From Celerinatantimonas sp046054165 (GTDB lineage Bacteria; Pseudomonadota; Gammaproteobacteria; Enterobacterales; Celerinatantimonadaceae): 64,000 bases of DNA. The stretch is taken from NCBI RefSeq assembly GCF_046054165.1, contig NZ_JBFNXK010000021.1, positions 1-64,000 on the forward strand, read 5' to 3'. Position 1 is the first letter of the stretch. Each line of letters opens with the position of its first letter. Made by a program: the position numbers and the translations under genes. Of this stretch, positions 41,530 to 50,909 are shown in pieces. Under the pieces are notes generated by a model. That model was given only the letters and a program-made list of their open reading frames with translations. It searched no databases and was not told the origin of the DNA.

Positions 41530-44352
41530 CTATGGGCACAACCAATGTGCCCATAAATTCGCCACAGCAGCTAATTCATCATTGAGTCCTTGCAACTGCG
41601 ATCGATCCATCAATCGGCTATGACATTGTAAGGCGAGGCGATGGCTCTGATTGCGGATATCCAGATAGGTTTGTGTCAACTGATGTTGCTCGGATTCACT
41701 CAGCAGCCCCGCTTGGTGTGCTTGCTCAAAAATCCGGACGTTATCCGACCACTGCGTCAATGACTCAAACTGATATCCATAGGCCAAAACCAAAAATTGA
41801 GCGATAAATTCGATATCCACCATGCCGCCCCGAGACTGCTTCAGGTCAACCTGCGAGTCATTGGAACGATCCAAATGTGCCTGCATTTTATCCCGCATCG
41901 TCACAACATCCTGCCGCAGCAAATTAACATCTCGTACGGTAGCTAGAATTTGATGTCGTATCCGTGAAAACCGTTGTTGTAATTCAGCATCGCCATAAAT
42001 AACCCGAGCCCGAACCAGTGCCTGATGTTCCCAAGTCCAGGCTTTCTGCTGCTGATAAGCCTCAAAAGCATCTACGGATGTCACCAGCAGTCCAGCTTGT
42101 CCAGATGGCCGCAGCCGCATATCGACTTCATAGAGAATGCCCGATGCCGTCCGGGCTTGAAAAAGATGCATGATCCGCTGCGCTAAACGTAGATAAAACT
42201 GTTTACTATCAATCTGCTTCGGCCCCGTTGTCGGTGCATAACTTTCACAATTATGCATAAAGACTAAGTCCAGATCAGAACCATACCCCAGTTCAATCCC
42301 GCCCAACTTACCATATCCAATCACGGCAAAACCGGTCTCACTTTGCTCAGATGCTATTCCCTGTGGATAGCCATAACGCTGCACCATCTGTTGCCATGCC
42401 AACTGCACAACTTTCCCGGTGATCGCTTCAGCCAGAACAGTTAGATGATCACTGACCTTCATCACGGGCAATGCTCCCACGATATCCGAAGCGGCAATAT
42501 GCAGTATTTGAATTTGCTTAAACTGCCGCAGCGCTTCCATCTGCTGTTCTAGATCATCCGGCTCGATTCGTAACATGAACGTATTCAGTTGTGCCTGATA
42601 GCTCGATTCCGAAACAGGCTGATACAAAATCTGAGGATCGAGTAACTCATCCAGCAGCATCGGATACATCTGCAGTTTTTCGGCCACCAGAGCACTGGCC
42701 TCACATAATCGAAATAACTGCTGCAATGCCCCTGAATTTTCCAACAGCAACTGTAAATAAGCGCTACGGGACAAAATAGCTTCCAGTAATGCAAATAGTC
42801 GGGGAGCTAAAATATCCGACTGAGCATGAGCTGCGATCATCTGCAAAAAGACCGGCATCAACCGATCCAGCGTTTCCCGCCCCTTCGCGCCCACAATTCT
42901 GCGTTTTGAAACCTGTTCAAATGATATTAACTGCCGACAGAAATCTTCAGAAAAGACGCTGGACTCCAATAGTCCCATACCTTGGGTCAGATTCTGCCAT
43001 AACAGTTGATAACTAACCTCTACTGGCGGCAAGCTATTGTCTTCATCCCCAATAACCGCATCAAACTGATCACTGACATTCTCCAACACCTGTTGAATTC
43101 GCAGCAAACAATCCTTCCAATCACTGTCACCCAGCACATAAGCCAATCGCTGCTGATTTAGCGTGTCCTGAGGGAGTTGCTGTGTCTGCCGATCTTTCAA
43201 TTCCTGAAGAATATTTTCGACCTGTCTTAAAAACAAGTAATCACACTGTAACTGCTGGATTTGCTCAGAGTCTAACAAATGTTGTTCATCAAACACCGCC
43301 AATGCCGTAAGTAAAGACGTTTGTTGCAGCATCGGTAGTCGACCACCTCGGATCAGCTGTAACGCCTGTACAATAAACTCGATTTCCCGAATTCCACCTT
43401 GGCCCAATTTAATATTACCGGATAAATTTTTCCGCCGGACTTCGGCGCGGATCATCGCTTTCATCTGCCGAAGTGATTCAAGCACACTAAAGTCAATATA
43501 GCGACGATAGACAAAAGGAGTTAATAACGATTGAAGACGTTGAACATCTTCCGGATCAGCTTGAATGGGGCGCACTTTGACCATTGCATAGCGTTCCCAA
43601 TCCCGGCCATGATTCTGATAGTAATCTTCAATCGCATTAAAGCTTACCGCCAATGGGCCCGACTCACCAAATGGACGTAAACGCATATCGACTCTGAACA
43701 CAAAGCCATCGGCAGTCACCTGACTTAACAGCTGGATCAATTGCTGACCAAGTCGGATAAAATATTGCTGATTGGCTAGTGAGCGCCGGCCCCCTTGAGT
43801 TTCACCGTTGTCTCGATAACAAAAAATAAGATCAATATCGGAAGAAAAGTTAAGCTCCTGTCCACCTAGTTTGCCCATTGCCAGCACCGTCAGTGAAACG
43901 GGATTGCCCTGATGATCATAGGCAATGCCATAGGTCGGTCGCTCTTTCTCTGTCAGCCATGCCAGAGCACAACTAATCGCGGTGTCCGCTAACTGAGATA
44001 CCCAGAACATAGATTGTCGGATATCTATTTTCTGCCCCAGCTCTAACCAGGCAATCTCCAGCATGATCCGATTACGACGTAACCGCAGCCACTGTTTTAC
44101 TTGTGCATCATTCAGACCGGTTAAAGCCGTGTGCCAAGCCTCAGCATTCAATAAATTGGGTAAGGAAGTTTTGGAAGGGGTGAGCAGTTCCTCAAGCCAC
44201 TGCGGATATTGCAGACTCTGCTCAAAAATAAAGTCACTCAGGGCCAGATTTAAGCCAATAAATGCTTTCTGCCCCTGATATTGCTCCAAAGCGGGATAAA
44301 CCTGACAAAGTTGCTGCCACCGTTTCTCGGCTAACGGGATCAACTCATCCAT
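41530..44352 (-). CDS. glnE: glutamine synthetase adenylyltransferase/adenylyl-removing enzyme
   Basis: Adenylylates and deadenylylates GlnA under control of PII (glnB is also in this window). The 940 residues hold two nucleotidyltransferase domains with GxDxD-type motifs: LGGQELNFSSDIDLIF (N-terminal, removal) and LGGIELGYGSDLDLVF (C-terminal, adenylylation), each followed by RLRPFGESGPL or RLRPSGQAGLL. A weak dyad at 41463-41488 lies in the short gap after it, convergent with lpxL. Confidence 0.97.
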   Translation of the reverse strand: MDELIPLAEKRWQQLCQVYPALEQYQGQKAFIGLNLALSDFIFEQSLQYPQWLEELLTPSKTSLPNLLNAEAWHTALTGLNDAQVKQWLRLRRNRIMLEIAWLELGQKIDIRQSMFWVSQLADTAISCALAWLTEKERPTYGIAYDHQGNPVSLTVLAMGKLGGQELNFSSDIDLIFCYRDNGETQGGRRSLANQQYFIRLGQQLIQLLSQVTADGFVFRVDMRLRPFGESGPLAVSFNAIEDYYQNHGRDWERYAMVKVRPIQADPEDVQRLQSLLTPFVYRRYIDFSVLESLRQMKAMIRAEVRRKNLSGNIKLGQGGIREIEFIVQALQLIRGGRLPMLQQTSLLTALAVFDEQHLLDSEQIQQLQCDYLFLRQVENILQELKDRQTQQLPQDTLNQQRLAYVLGDSDWKDCLLRIQQVLENVSDQFDAVIGDEDNSLPPVEVSYQLLWQNLTQGMGLLESSVFSEDFCRQLISFEQVSKRRIVGAKGRETLDRLMPVFLQMIAAHAQSDILAPRLFALLEAILSRSAYLQLLLENSGALQQLFRLCEASALVAEKLQMYPMLLDELLDPQILYQPVSESSYQAQLNTFMLRIEPDDLEQQMEALRQFKQIQILHIAASDIVGALPVMKVSDHLTVLAEAITGKVVQLAWQQMVQRYGYPQGIASEQSETGFAVIGYGKLGGIELGYGSDLDLVFMHNCESYAPTTGPKQIDSKQFYLRLAQRIMHLFQARTASGILYEVDMRLRPSGQAGLLVTSVDAFEAYQQQKAWTWEHQALVRARVIYGDAELQQRFSRIRHQILATVRDVNLLRQDVVTMRDKMQAHLDRSNDSQVDLKQSRGGMVDIEFIAQFLVLAYGYQFESLTQWSDNVRIFEQAHQAGLLSESEQHQLTQTYLDIRNQSHRLALQCHSRLMDRSQLQGLNDELAAVANLWAHWLCP

Positions 44353-44390
44353 GAAAAGACACCCCTTGTGTTGAGTGACAGCGACTACCC

Positions 44391-45953
44391 TTAACTTTTC
44401 GAATCAGTGTCAGATTCAACTCGGAATGCTTTCGCCATTTGATCCAGTTGCTGACCGTGTTTTTCAATGATCTGAGCCGTTTCGCTCAATTCATCCATCA
44501 CGGTGACACTCCCTTGAATCAGCTCTTTCACCTGAACCAAGTTTTCACTCATTTGCTCAGAAACCGAACTCTGCTGTTCTGATGCACTCGCGATCTGGAA
44601 ATTCATGTCGGCAATATGTTTCACCTGTTCCACAATCAGCGACAATCCCTCACCCGCTTCACTCGCCTGCATCACACTCTGTTCGGCATTTTCAACACTC
44701 TCACTCATCAGATGTGACGCTTCTTCAGCACTGGTCTGCAATTGTTCAATCATCTGCTGAATTTCAACCGTTGCCTGTTGAGTTCGCTGTGCCAAATTTC
44801 GGACCTCTTCAGCGACCACCGCAAAGCCACGACCGTGTTCACCAGCTCGGGCCGCTTCAATCGCCGCATTCAGGGCCAGCAAATTCGTCTGTTCAGAAAT
44901 AGAATTGATCGTTTCAACAACACTACCAATTCTTTCAACTCGTTCTTTAACATGCCCAACAGCAGAAGATGACTGCTCAATATTCTGGGCCAACACAGAA
45001 ATCGTTTTGATACTCCGTGAAACATTATCATTGCCTTTCACGGCGAGCTCATTCGCTTCATTGGTTGCAATAGAAGCCTGTTCCGCGTGTGTCGCAACTT
45101 CCTGAATCGTCGCTGCGACTTCACTCATCGCACTTGCCAATAATTCAATTTGTGCAAATTCTTCTTGGGTTGCATCTTTAGTTTCATCCATACACAACGC
45201 CATTTGCTCTGAAACGAACTGCAACTCATCGGTGGTGGTTCGCTGTTGAACGAACACTTTCACCAAATCCGCACGCGTATTATTGGCCGCTTGTTCAATC
45301 TGACCAAATTCATCCCGACTGTTCATCAGATTAGGCAACGTAAAGTCTTTATTGGCCATCAAATGCAACTGACTTTGCAGCAACTTAACCTGCTTCATCA
45401 ATACTCGGCTCGCAGCCATCATCAGCACCAGAAAACAAAGTGCAATCACCAATGTCGCAATCACACTACGCAGCACATATCGACTGGTAATGCCATTCGT
45501 CAATGTTTTATTCTGAGTCAGGACCAATTTTGTATTGTCATCGATAGGCCAGGTTAATATTCGGATCCCCTGAGTCTCAAGAATTTGTTTTAACGCTGGG
45601 ACCTGTGATGGATTCTCACCTGAAATAAGTTGTCCCTGTTGATCTAAAATCGCCAAATGATAACGAAGGTTCGAATGCGTTATGGTATTGAGGTAACCCT
45701 CATCCGATAAATGAGGTTGAACAAGAGAAGCGATCTGCTTGGCATCAGTCTGGAGCATTTGGATACTCGTGTTATCTAAATCTTGCTCCACCAGATATGC
45801 ATCAAAAAAAAGTTTGCCCAACATCACAAATAAACTCATGACGATCAATAAGTAAATTTTATGTTTCAAACTGATTCGAGTAATAAAGAATTCCCACTGC
45901 GACAACATCGCTTGCTTCATCTGAGTAATCCTTGCAAAAGATGAGAGTTTCAT
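44391..45953 (-). CDS. methyl-accepting chemotaxis protein
   Basis: 520-residue chemoreceptor: TM1 about 33-50, small periplasmic domain (51-158), TM2 about 160-182, a HAMP-like region, and a cytoplasmic coiled coil. The hairpin tip EQTNLLALNAAIEAARAGEHGRGFAVVAEEVRNLA is the CheA/CheW contact. There is no C-terminal CheR-binding pentapeptide. The periplasmic domain (about 108 residues) is small for a Cache or four-helix bundle and its ligand is unknown. An ATG at codon 12 is an alternative start. A FliA-type promoter lies upstream. It is inserted between ygiF and glnE, which are adjacent in E. coli. Confidence 0.95.
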   Translation of the reverse strand: MKLSSFARITQMKQAMLSQWEFFITRISLKHKIYLLIVMSLFVMLGKLFFDAYLVEQDLDNTSIQMLQTDAKQIASLVQPHLSDEGYLNTITHSNLRYHLAILDQQGQLISGENPSQVPALKQILETQGIRILTWPIDDNTKLVLTQNKTLTNGITSRYVLRSVIATLVIALCFLVLMMAASRVLMKQVKLLQSQLHLMANKDFTLPNLMNSRDEFGQIEQAANNTRADLVKVFVQQRTTTDELQFVSEQMALCMDETKDATQEEFAQIELLASAMSEVAATIQEVATHAEQASIATNEANELAVKGNDNVSRSIKTISVLAQNIEQSSSAVGHVKERVERIGSVVETINSISEQTNLLALNAAIEAARAGEHGRGFAVVAEEVRNLAQRTQQATVEIQQMIEQLQTSAEEASHLMSESVENAEQSVMQASEAGEGLSLIVEQVKHIADMNFQIASASEQQSSVSEQMSENLVQVKELIQGSVTVMDELSETAQIIEKHGQQLDQMAKAFRVESDTDSKS

Positions 45954-45972
45954 TATGCCTGATATAGCATCA

Positions 45973-46033
45973 GATTCATATCGGCGAACAGGGGCAAAAC
46001 TTGAATGATGATAGCTAAATCACGATATGAATC
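45973..46033. repeat. 11-bp inverted repeat flanking the chemoreceptor promoter
   Basis: GATTCATATCG (45973-45983) and its exact complement CGATATGAATC (46023-46033) are 39 nt apart. The promoter-proximal arm overlaps the -10 of the FliA-type promoter and the distal arm lies upstream of the -35. This geometry suits a dimeric regulator or DNA looping, but could be chance. Confidence 0.6.
45978..46004 (-). promoter_or_regulatory. FliA (sigma-28) promoter of the chemoreceptor gene
   Basis: On the minus strand TCAAGTTT (46004-45997), an 11-bp spacer and GCCGATAT (45985-45978). The consensus is TAAAGTTT-N11-GCCGATAA, so each half matches at 7 of 8 with exact spacing. It lies 25 nt upstream of the coding start. 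It implies flagellar-class expression of this receptor. Confidence 0.8.
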
Positions 46034-46177
46034 AAAATAATAGGCGTTATTTTTTATTGTCGCAGCATTCCAAACCGAATATTTTTTCTAAAAAAGTGTT
46101 TTATTTTTATACAGACGTTTCCGCTAATTTCATGCACAATAACGCCGTTATTGATTGAATGGTCGTTTCTATTCTTC
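46034..46177. other. ygiF-mcp gap
   Basis: AT-rich 144-nt segment between the ygiF stop and the chemoreceptor promoter region. The T-rich parts could contain a ygiF terminator, but I see no clear hairpin. Confidence 0.3.
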
Positions 46178-47677
46178 CTATTTATAGCTGTGCCAATAAT
46201 CCTGACGCAACAGCACCTCAATTCGGGTAAATTCCATCGCGTCGACAATTGATTCTTGTTTTCGCTGTAGCCATTTACGGATCTGTCGCGCATCATCATC
46301 GTCATCAGCCGTTTCAAGCATATCTGCGATAGGTTCCAACACTCGGAGATCTTCAATTCCACCTAAAATATCAAACCACAATAACCGAAAATCATCACGT
46401 TCCGGAGTCGGAAATAAATTGCCGAAACAATTGCCGACCATCAAATTACGGCGCAATAATCCAGCCAATCGCTCATATTGAGAAAATTCCAGTTTTTCAC
46501 TTCCCAAATCCGATTCTTTTAGTTCAGACCAACTGTATTCCAAAGCACTCACCGCAAACTCTATCAGTGACAGCTCCTGTTTAGCCCGAGCCCGCTCGCC
46601 CTGATTCAACCAACTGACAATATCAACCACTAAACGATTATAACGAGGACTACTCAGCAACTGATGGATTTCAGATAAATCAGGAAGGCTTTGGCGACAT
46701 TCTTCCAGATATCGAGTAATTGCTCTACGATTCGGTAACTTGCGAATAAACTCACCTTGTTGATCCAGTAATTTCTCAATACTTAGAACTTCATCCACCC
46801 AGCTCATCTGACGCGCTAACCAGAGCAGTTCATCATGCCACTCACAGTCAAACTCCAACACATCCTGATAAATTGTCAAAACCTGATGCATCAGCATCGC
46901 AGCCTGCTTAAGTTGTTTAACTGCGGTTAAATCATCAGTTTGATTAAATATCTGTTGGTGTGATTGCCAATGCTGCAACGCATATTCAAGACCATGCATA
47001 AACGCATCGCTAATTGAATCTGCGGTTGATAACGGTACAAACGTCAGCTCATGAGACTGTTCAGCAGGCAATTCATCAGCCAGAGCATAGCCCCGTTTGG
47101 CCTTACTGGTCGACACCAACTGAATCCCCTCTAACTGAGTCAACTGACGGGCCAATAAAAACAACTGCGCGACATCGCCTTTGACGAGCTCCAGTTCAAT
47201 TTCTTGGATCGGCTCTTGTTTATCATCAGCCTGAAGTTGACCCGAATCCAGAGCCACTTCAATCAGTGTTTCGTTCTCTAAATCAATAAGCCAAGTAGTA
47301 CGTAGAAAATCGGTGACAAAGATAGGTAAAAGCTGGGTTTCCAATTGCATTAAGTCGATATCATCAGGCCAATCGACATGTTCAAAACGCCCGAGTTCAG
47401 GATGATTTCCTTCAATGACCTGATTAAACTCCGGACGTTCATGCAAACCGCCAATGTTTCGACCCGCGGTTTTTAGGGTCTGAACATTTTGTTCGTCCCC
47501 CGTTCGAATCCGCAGCCCCATTTGCAAACGTCGTAAATGACGCTCTGTCGTATCAAAATAAACGCTGCGAAGATGACGAATTTCATGTTGCAGAATCGAA
47601 AATTCATCTAATATGTGCTGAAGCGCTCCAAGGCAGCCATCTGGCGCATAGAACTTCAGTTCTATTTCACTATTCAT
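46178..47677 (-). CDS. ygiF: inorganic triphosphatase, CYTH-CHAD protein YgiF
   Basis: 499 residues. The N-terminal CYTH domain starts with the metal-binding ExExK signature EIELKF (residues 4-9) and hydrolyses tripolyphosphate. The C-terminal half is a CHAD helical domain (about 200-499, with VKQLKQAAMLMHQVL and FDCEWHDELLWL) that binds polyphosphate. It is divergent from a phosphate uptake pair (DUF47-pit), so polyphosphate and phosphate genes face each other. Confidence 0.93.
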   Translation of the reverse strand: MNSEIELKFYAPDGCLGALQHILDEFSILQHEIRHLRSVYFDTTERHLRRLQMGLRIRTGDEQNVQTLKTAGRNIGGLHERPEFNQVIEGNHPELGRFEHVDWPDDIDLMQLETQLLPIFVTDFLRTTWLIDLENETLIEVALDSGQLQADDKQEPIQEIELELVKGDVAQLFLLARQLTQLEGIQLVSTSKAKRGYALADELPAEQSHELTFVPLSTADSISDAFMHGLEYALQHWQSHQQIFNQTDDLTAVKQLKQAAMLMHQVLTIYQDVLEFDCEWHDELLWLARQMSWVDEVLSIEKLLDQQGEFIRKLPNRRAITRYLEECRQSLPDLSEIHQLLSSPRYNRLVVDIVSWLNQGERARAKQELSLIEFAVSALEYSWSELKESDLGSEKLEFSQYERLAGLLRRNLMVGNCFGNLFPTPERDDFRLLWFDILGGIEDLRVLEPIADMLETADDDDDARQIRKWLQRKQESIVDAMEFTRIEVLLRQDYWHSYK

Positions 47678-47840
47678 AGTTCAACAGTTGCTGAATTAAC
47701 TTAAAAAAGACGCGAGCTGAGCAGCATATCATAAATTGCCATAAAAAGCGGCAATGAAGAATCTGCTTGCATGCTAAGTAGTTTACGTTAACATGCGCCG
47801 CGCGAGATTAATATCGTCTGATAGACGTTAGGATAAAACA
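47678..47840. promoter_or_regulatory. divergent ygiF/phosphate-transport promoter region
   Basis: 163-nt spacer. No Pho box is evident and no stem-loop was recognised. The plus-strand promoter for the DUF47-pit operon must lie here. Confidence 0.3.
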
Positions 47841-48518
47841 ATGCCCAATACGTTACTCGGCTTATTTGCCAAATCACCGATAAAACCGTTAGAAGAACAT
47901 ATCAGCAAAGTGCATGAGTGTTGTGAAAACTTGGTCCCATTTTTTGAAGCTGTCTTTGCAGACGACTGGGACAAAGCTGCTCACTACCGTGCCAATATCA
48001 ATACGCTTGAAAAAGAAGCCGATAAACTCAAACGCAATATTCGACTGAATTTGCCAAGTGGCTTGTTCATGCCGGTACAGCGCTCTGATCTACTGGAATT
48101 ACTGACCCATCAAGATCGTATTGCTAACAAAGCTAAAGATATCAGTGGTCGGGTCGTTGGTCGACAACTTTATATACCTAAAGAACTTCATGAGTTGTTT
48201 CTCCCCTATCTCAAACGTTGCCTTGACGCAACAGCCAAAGCAAGAGAAGCCATCAATGAGCTAGAAGATCTGCTGGAAACTGGATTCCGTGGACGTGAAT
48301 TGGATCTGGTCACCAACATGATCGCTCAGCTTGACCAAATTGAAGATGATACCGATACCATGCAGATCGGGCTTCGCCAAGGCTTAAGAGCTCTGGAATC
48401 TCAAATCAACCCTGTCGATGTCATGTTTTTATATAACATGATTGAAAAAGTCGGGGAACTGGCCGATCAGGCGCTACGTGTTGGTGCCCGTCTGGAGTTG
48501 ATGATTTTCCGAGCGTAG
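47841..48518 (+). CDS. DUF47/TIGR00153 PhoU-like Pit accessory protein
   Basis: 225-residue all-helical PhoU-domain protein (MPNTLLGLFAKSPIKPLEEHISKVHECCENLVPFFEA...). The family is nearly always encoded next to a Pit transporter, which follows 23 nt downstream. A PhoU-like role in controlling phosphate flux through Pit is established for some relatives and inferred here. Confidence 0.92.
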   Translation: MPNTLLGLFAKSPIKPLEEHISKVHECCENLVPFFEAVFADDWDKAAHYRANINTLEKEADKLKRNIRLNLPSGLFMPVQRSDLLELLTHQDRIANKAKDISGRVVGRQLYIPKELHELFLPYLKRCLDATAKAREAINELEDLLETGFRGRELDLVTNMIAQLDQIEDDTDTMQIGLRQGLRALESQINPVDVMFLYNMIEKVGELADQALRVGARLELMIFRA

Positions 48519-48541
48519 TATTCATAAACAGGTTTCTACAT

Positions 48542-49804
48542 ATGGAAGTAATAGCAAATTACGGCACGACCTTGGTGCTGGTAGCGGCTTTTTTTGGTTT
48601 TATTATGGCTTGGGGCATCGGTGCTAACGATGTTGCCAACGCAATGGGAACGTCCGTCGGCTCTGGTGTTCTAACCATTCGAAAAGCTGTTATCATCGCC
48701 ATGATCTTCGAATTTACCGGCGCATATTTAGCCGGTGGTGAAGTGACCAATACCGTACGTAAAGGCATTATTGATCCGGCTTTATTTAGCCATGAACCCC
48801 ACCTTCTAGTCTATGGCATGATTTCGGCCTTGCTAGCGGCTGGCTTCTGGCTACTTATTGCATCTTATCAGGGATGGCCCGTATCGACAACACACTCAAT
48901 TATCGGTGCGATTATCGGTTTTGCCTGTGTATCCGTGGGTCCAGATTCCGTCGAATGGTCGCAAATATCAAGTATCGTCGGCAGCTGGATCATCACCCCG
49001 ATTATCGCGGGGGTCATATCCTATCTGCTCTTTACCAGTGCCCAGCTCTTGATTTTTAATCATAGTAACCCGATTGTTGCCGCCAAACGTTATGTCCCCG
49101 GATACATGTTTTTAGCCGGATTAGTCCTCTCTTTGGTGACCATCAAGAAAGGACTCAGCCATGTTGGTCTGCATCTTGGCCCAGTAGAGGGGTATCTGCT
49201 CGCTATCTTAATCGGTCTGATTATTGCGGTCATTGGGCGGCTAGTCATTAACCGCCTGCATATTGATCCCCATGCCGATAAACAAATGCACTACACCAAT
49301 GTGGAAAAAATCTTTGCTATTTTGATGGTGATGACCGCCTGTTGTATGGCATTTGCTCATGGTTCAAATGACGTGGCTAATGCGATCGGCCCATTGGCCG
49401 CCGTAGTCAGTGTCATCAGCCATCACGGGATCATTGAACCGAAAGCACAGTTGGCTTGGTGGATCTTACCCTTAGGTGGTTTAGGTATCGTGGCCGGGCT
49501 GGCGATTTTGGGTCACCACGTCATTGCCACGGTCGGGAAAGGCATTACGCACCTAACCCCCAGCCGTGGGTTTGCCGCTGAACTATCCGCCGCCTCAACC
49601 GTCGTCATTGCATCTGGTACTGGATTACCCATTTCGACGACACAAACTTTAGTCGGCGCTATCTTAGGTGTAGGAATGGCTCGAGGGATTGGCGCACTCA
49701 ATTTAGGGATTATCCGGAAGATTGTCATCTCTTGGGTGATCACTCTACCCGCCGGTGCTATTTTTGCGATCATTTTCTATTACATTCTGAAAGCTTGTTT
49801 TTAA
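48542..49804 (+). CDS. low-affinity inorganic phosphate transporter, Pit family
   Basis: 420 residues with about ten hydrophobic segments. It has the two inverted PiT signatures: GANDVANAMGTSVGSGVLT near the N-terminus and GSNDVANAIGPLAAV in the second half, and the repeat WPVSTTHSIIGAIIG / LPISTTQTLVGAILG. E. coli PitA has 499 residues. This is the shorter form typical of DUF47-pit operons. Substrate is probably metal-phosphate or phosphate with H+ or Na+. Confidence 0.93.
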   Translation: MEVIANYGTTLVLVAAFFGFIMAWGIGANDVANAMGTSVGSGVLTIRKAVIIAMIFEFTGAYLAGGEVTNTVRKGIIDPALFSHEPHLLVYGMISALLAAGFWLLIASYQGWPVSTTHSIIGAIIGFACVSVGPDSVEWSQISSIVGSWIITPIIAGVISYLLFTSAQLLIFNHSNPIVAAKRYVPGYMFLAGLVLSLVTIKKGLSHVGLHLGPVEGYLLAILIGLIIAVIGRLVINRLHIDPHADKQMHYTNVEKIFAILMVMTACCMAFAHGSNDVANAIGPLAAVVSVISHHGIIEPKAQLAWWILPLGGLGIVAGLAILGHHVIATVGKGITHLTPSRGFAAELSAASTVVIASGTGLPISTTQTLVGAILGVGMARGIGALNLGIIRKIVISWVITLPAGAIFAIIFYYILKACF

Positions 49805-49829
49805 TAGTATATATTTAGATAGTTGAGCC

Positions 49830-49864
49830 TGAAGAGGGAAAGCCTTACACTGATTCCCTCTTCA
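49830..49864 (+). terminator. pit hairpin
   Basis: Perfect 11-bp stem (49830-49840 with 49854-49864) with 13-nt loop, 25 nt after the pit stop and 34 nt before the next start. There is no long T-run, so it may be an attenuator-like partial stop. Confidence 0.5.
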
Positions 49865-49898
49865 ACTTGAACCAATTACGACGAAAACGAGACAGCTT

Positions 49899-50513
49899 GT
49901 GAAATACAAACTTCTGCTTTCGGTGCTTGCTCTCGGAGTGAGTGCCAGCACCTTTGCCGCACAGCGATATATCACGAATGACCTGTTTATTTACATGCAC
50001 TCCGGTCCCGGAAACAATTATCGGATCGTCGGGACAGTAAACGCAGGCGAAGCGGTAAATGAATTAGAATATGACTCCGATAGCCAATTTGCCCATATTC
50101 ATATTATTGATTCAGGAAAAGATGGCTGGATTGAAGCCGATAAACTCAGCAATACCGTCAGTCTGGATGCCCAGCTCAAACAAAATCAGACTCAGCTTCA
50201 ACAGACCCAACAACAGCTCAAACAGTTGAAAGCTGAAACCCAACAAACGGAACAATCTAAATCTGAAACTATTGATCAGCTCCAGCAGCAGCTTAGTACT
50301 GAAAAACAACAGACAACCCAATTGCATCAACAGCTCAGCACCATTATGGCTGAAAACAAAAAGTTATCCTCACAACTCAGCAGCATTCAGGAAAACGTTC
50401 AGATGCAATGGCTGCTCAGGGGGGGAATGGTCGCCGGTGCAGGCCTAATTCTTGGTTTGATTATTCCATATCTTCCCAGACGTAAAAAACATAAAGAAGA
50501 AAGGTGGATGTAA
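49899..50513 (+). CDS. ygiM: SH3-domain membrane protein, YgiM/TIGR04211 family
   Basis: 204 residues starting at GTG. There is a signal peptide (cleavage after about ASTFA, residue 21), a bacterial SH3 domain (about 22-88, YMHSGPGNNYRIVGTVNAGEAV), a Gln-rich coiled coil (about 95-160) and a C-terminal membrane helix (about 168-190, GGMVAGAGLILGLIIPYLP) with a basic end. This is the YgiM architecture. In E. coli ygiM is directly upstream of cca. Here a sugar transporter and gspAB lie between them. Confidence 0.88.
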   Translation: MKYKLLLSVLALGVSASTFAAQRYITNDLFIYMHSGPGNNYRIVGTVNAGEAVNELEYDSDSQFAHIHIIDSGKDGWIEADKLSNTVSLDAQLKQNQTQLQQTQQQLKQLKAETQQTEQSKSETIDQLQQQLSTEKQQTTQLHQQLSTIMAENKKLSSQLSSIQENVQMQWLLRGGMVAGAGLILGLIIPYLPRRKKHKEERWM

Positions 50514-50544
50514 CGCCTTTCACCTAATTTATTAGCTAATTTTG

Positions 50545-50577
50545 AAGCAGATCGCATTTTATGGATCTGCTTTTTTT
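50545..50577 (+). terminator. ygiM terminator
   Basis: Nine-bp stem (50545-50553 with 50564-50572), ending in a T-run (50571-50577). Confidence 0.9.
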
Positions 50578-50909
50578 ATTCGTCTATTTTTAGCGCTGAC
50601 AAAACGAGAACAATTTGGCTATATCTATTCATAAAATAGCTAAGATTTAGTTTAAAAAATGACAGAATCGCTTAATAGAATTTACACAATCCATTGATTT
50701 ATAATTATTTTTATAAAATTAAACATCATAATCTTTAAACCTCTCGAACAAAACATTAATAAATTCGCTATAGCGATAGACTAGATTGCCACCCCCGGCA
50801 ATGTGTGAATTAGTTCAATCTTCGTACTTTCAGAGTCTTTATCATAACGGGCAAATGGTGGCTGAAAGCCAGCCAAACCTAATATATTAATAATCAAAGG
50901 TACCCTGTT
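50578..50909. other. AT-rich upstream region of the sugar transporter
   Basis: 332 nt without a gene. It is markedly AT-rich (50620-50770) and contains the CRP-like site at 50804-50819 and a small GGCTG/CAGCC hairpin near 50860. No other element was identified. Confidence 0.4.
50804..50819 (+). promoter_or_regulatory. candidate CRP site upstream of the sugar transporter
   Basis: TGTGA-N6-TCAAT. The left half matches the CRP consensus exactly, the right half in 3 of 5. It is about 90 nt upstream of the transporter start, a sensible position for cAMP-CRP activation. Confidence 0.4.

Noticed and set aside
46054..46362. Minus-strand open frame of 102 codons
   Set aside because: It overlaps the ygiF C-terminus in another frame, has no family resemblance and no ribosome site.
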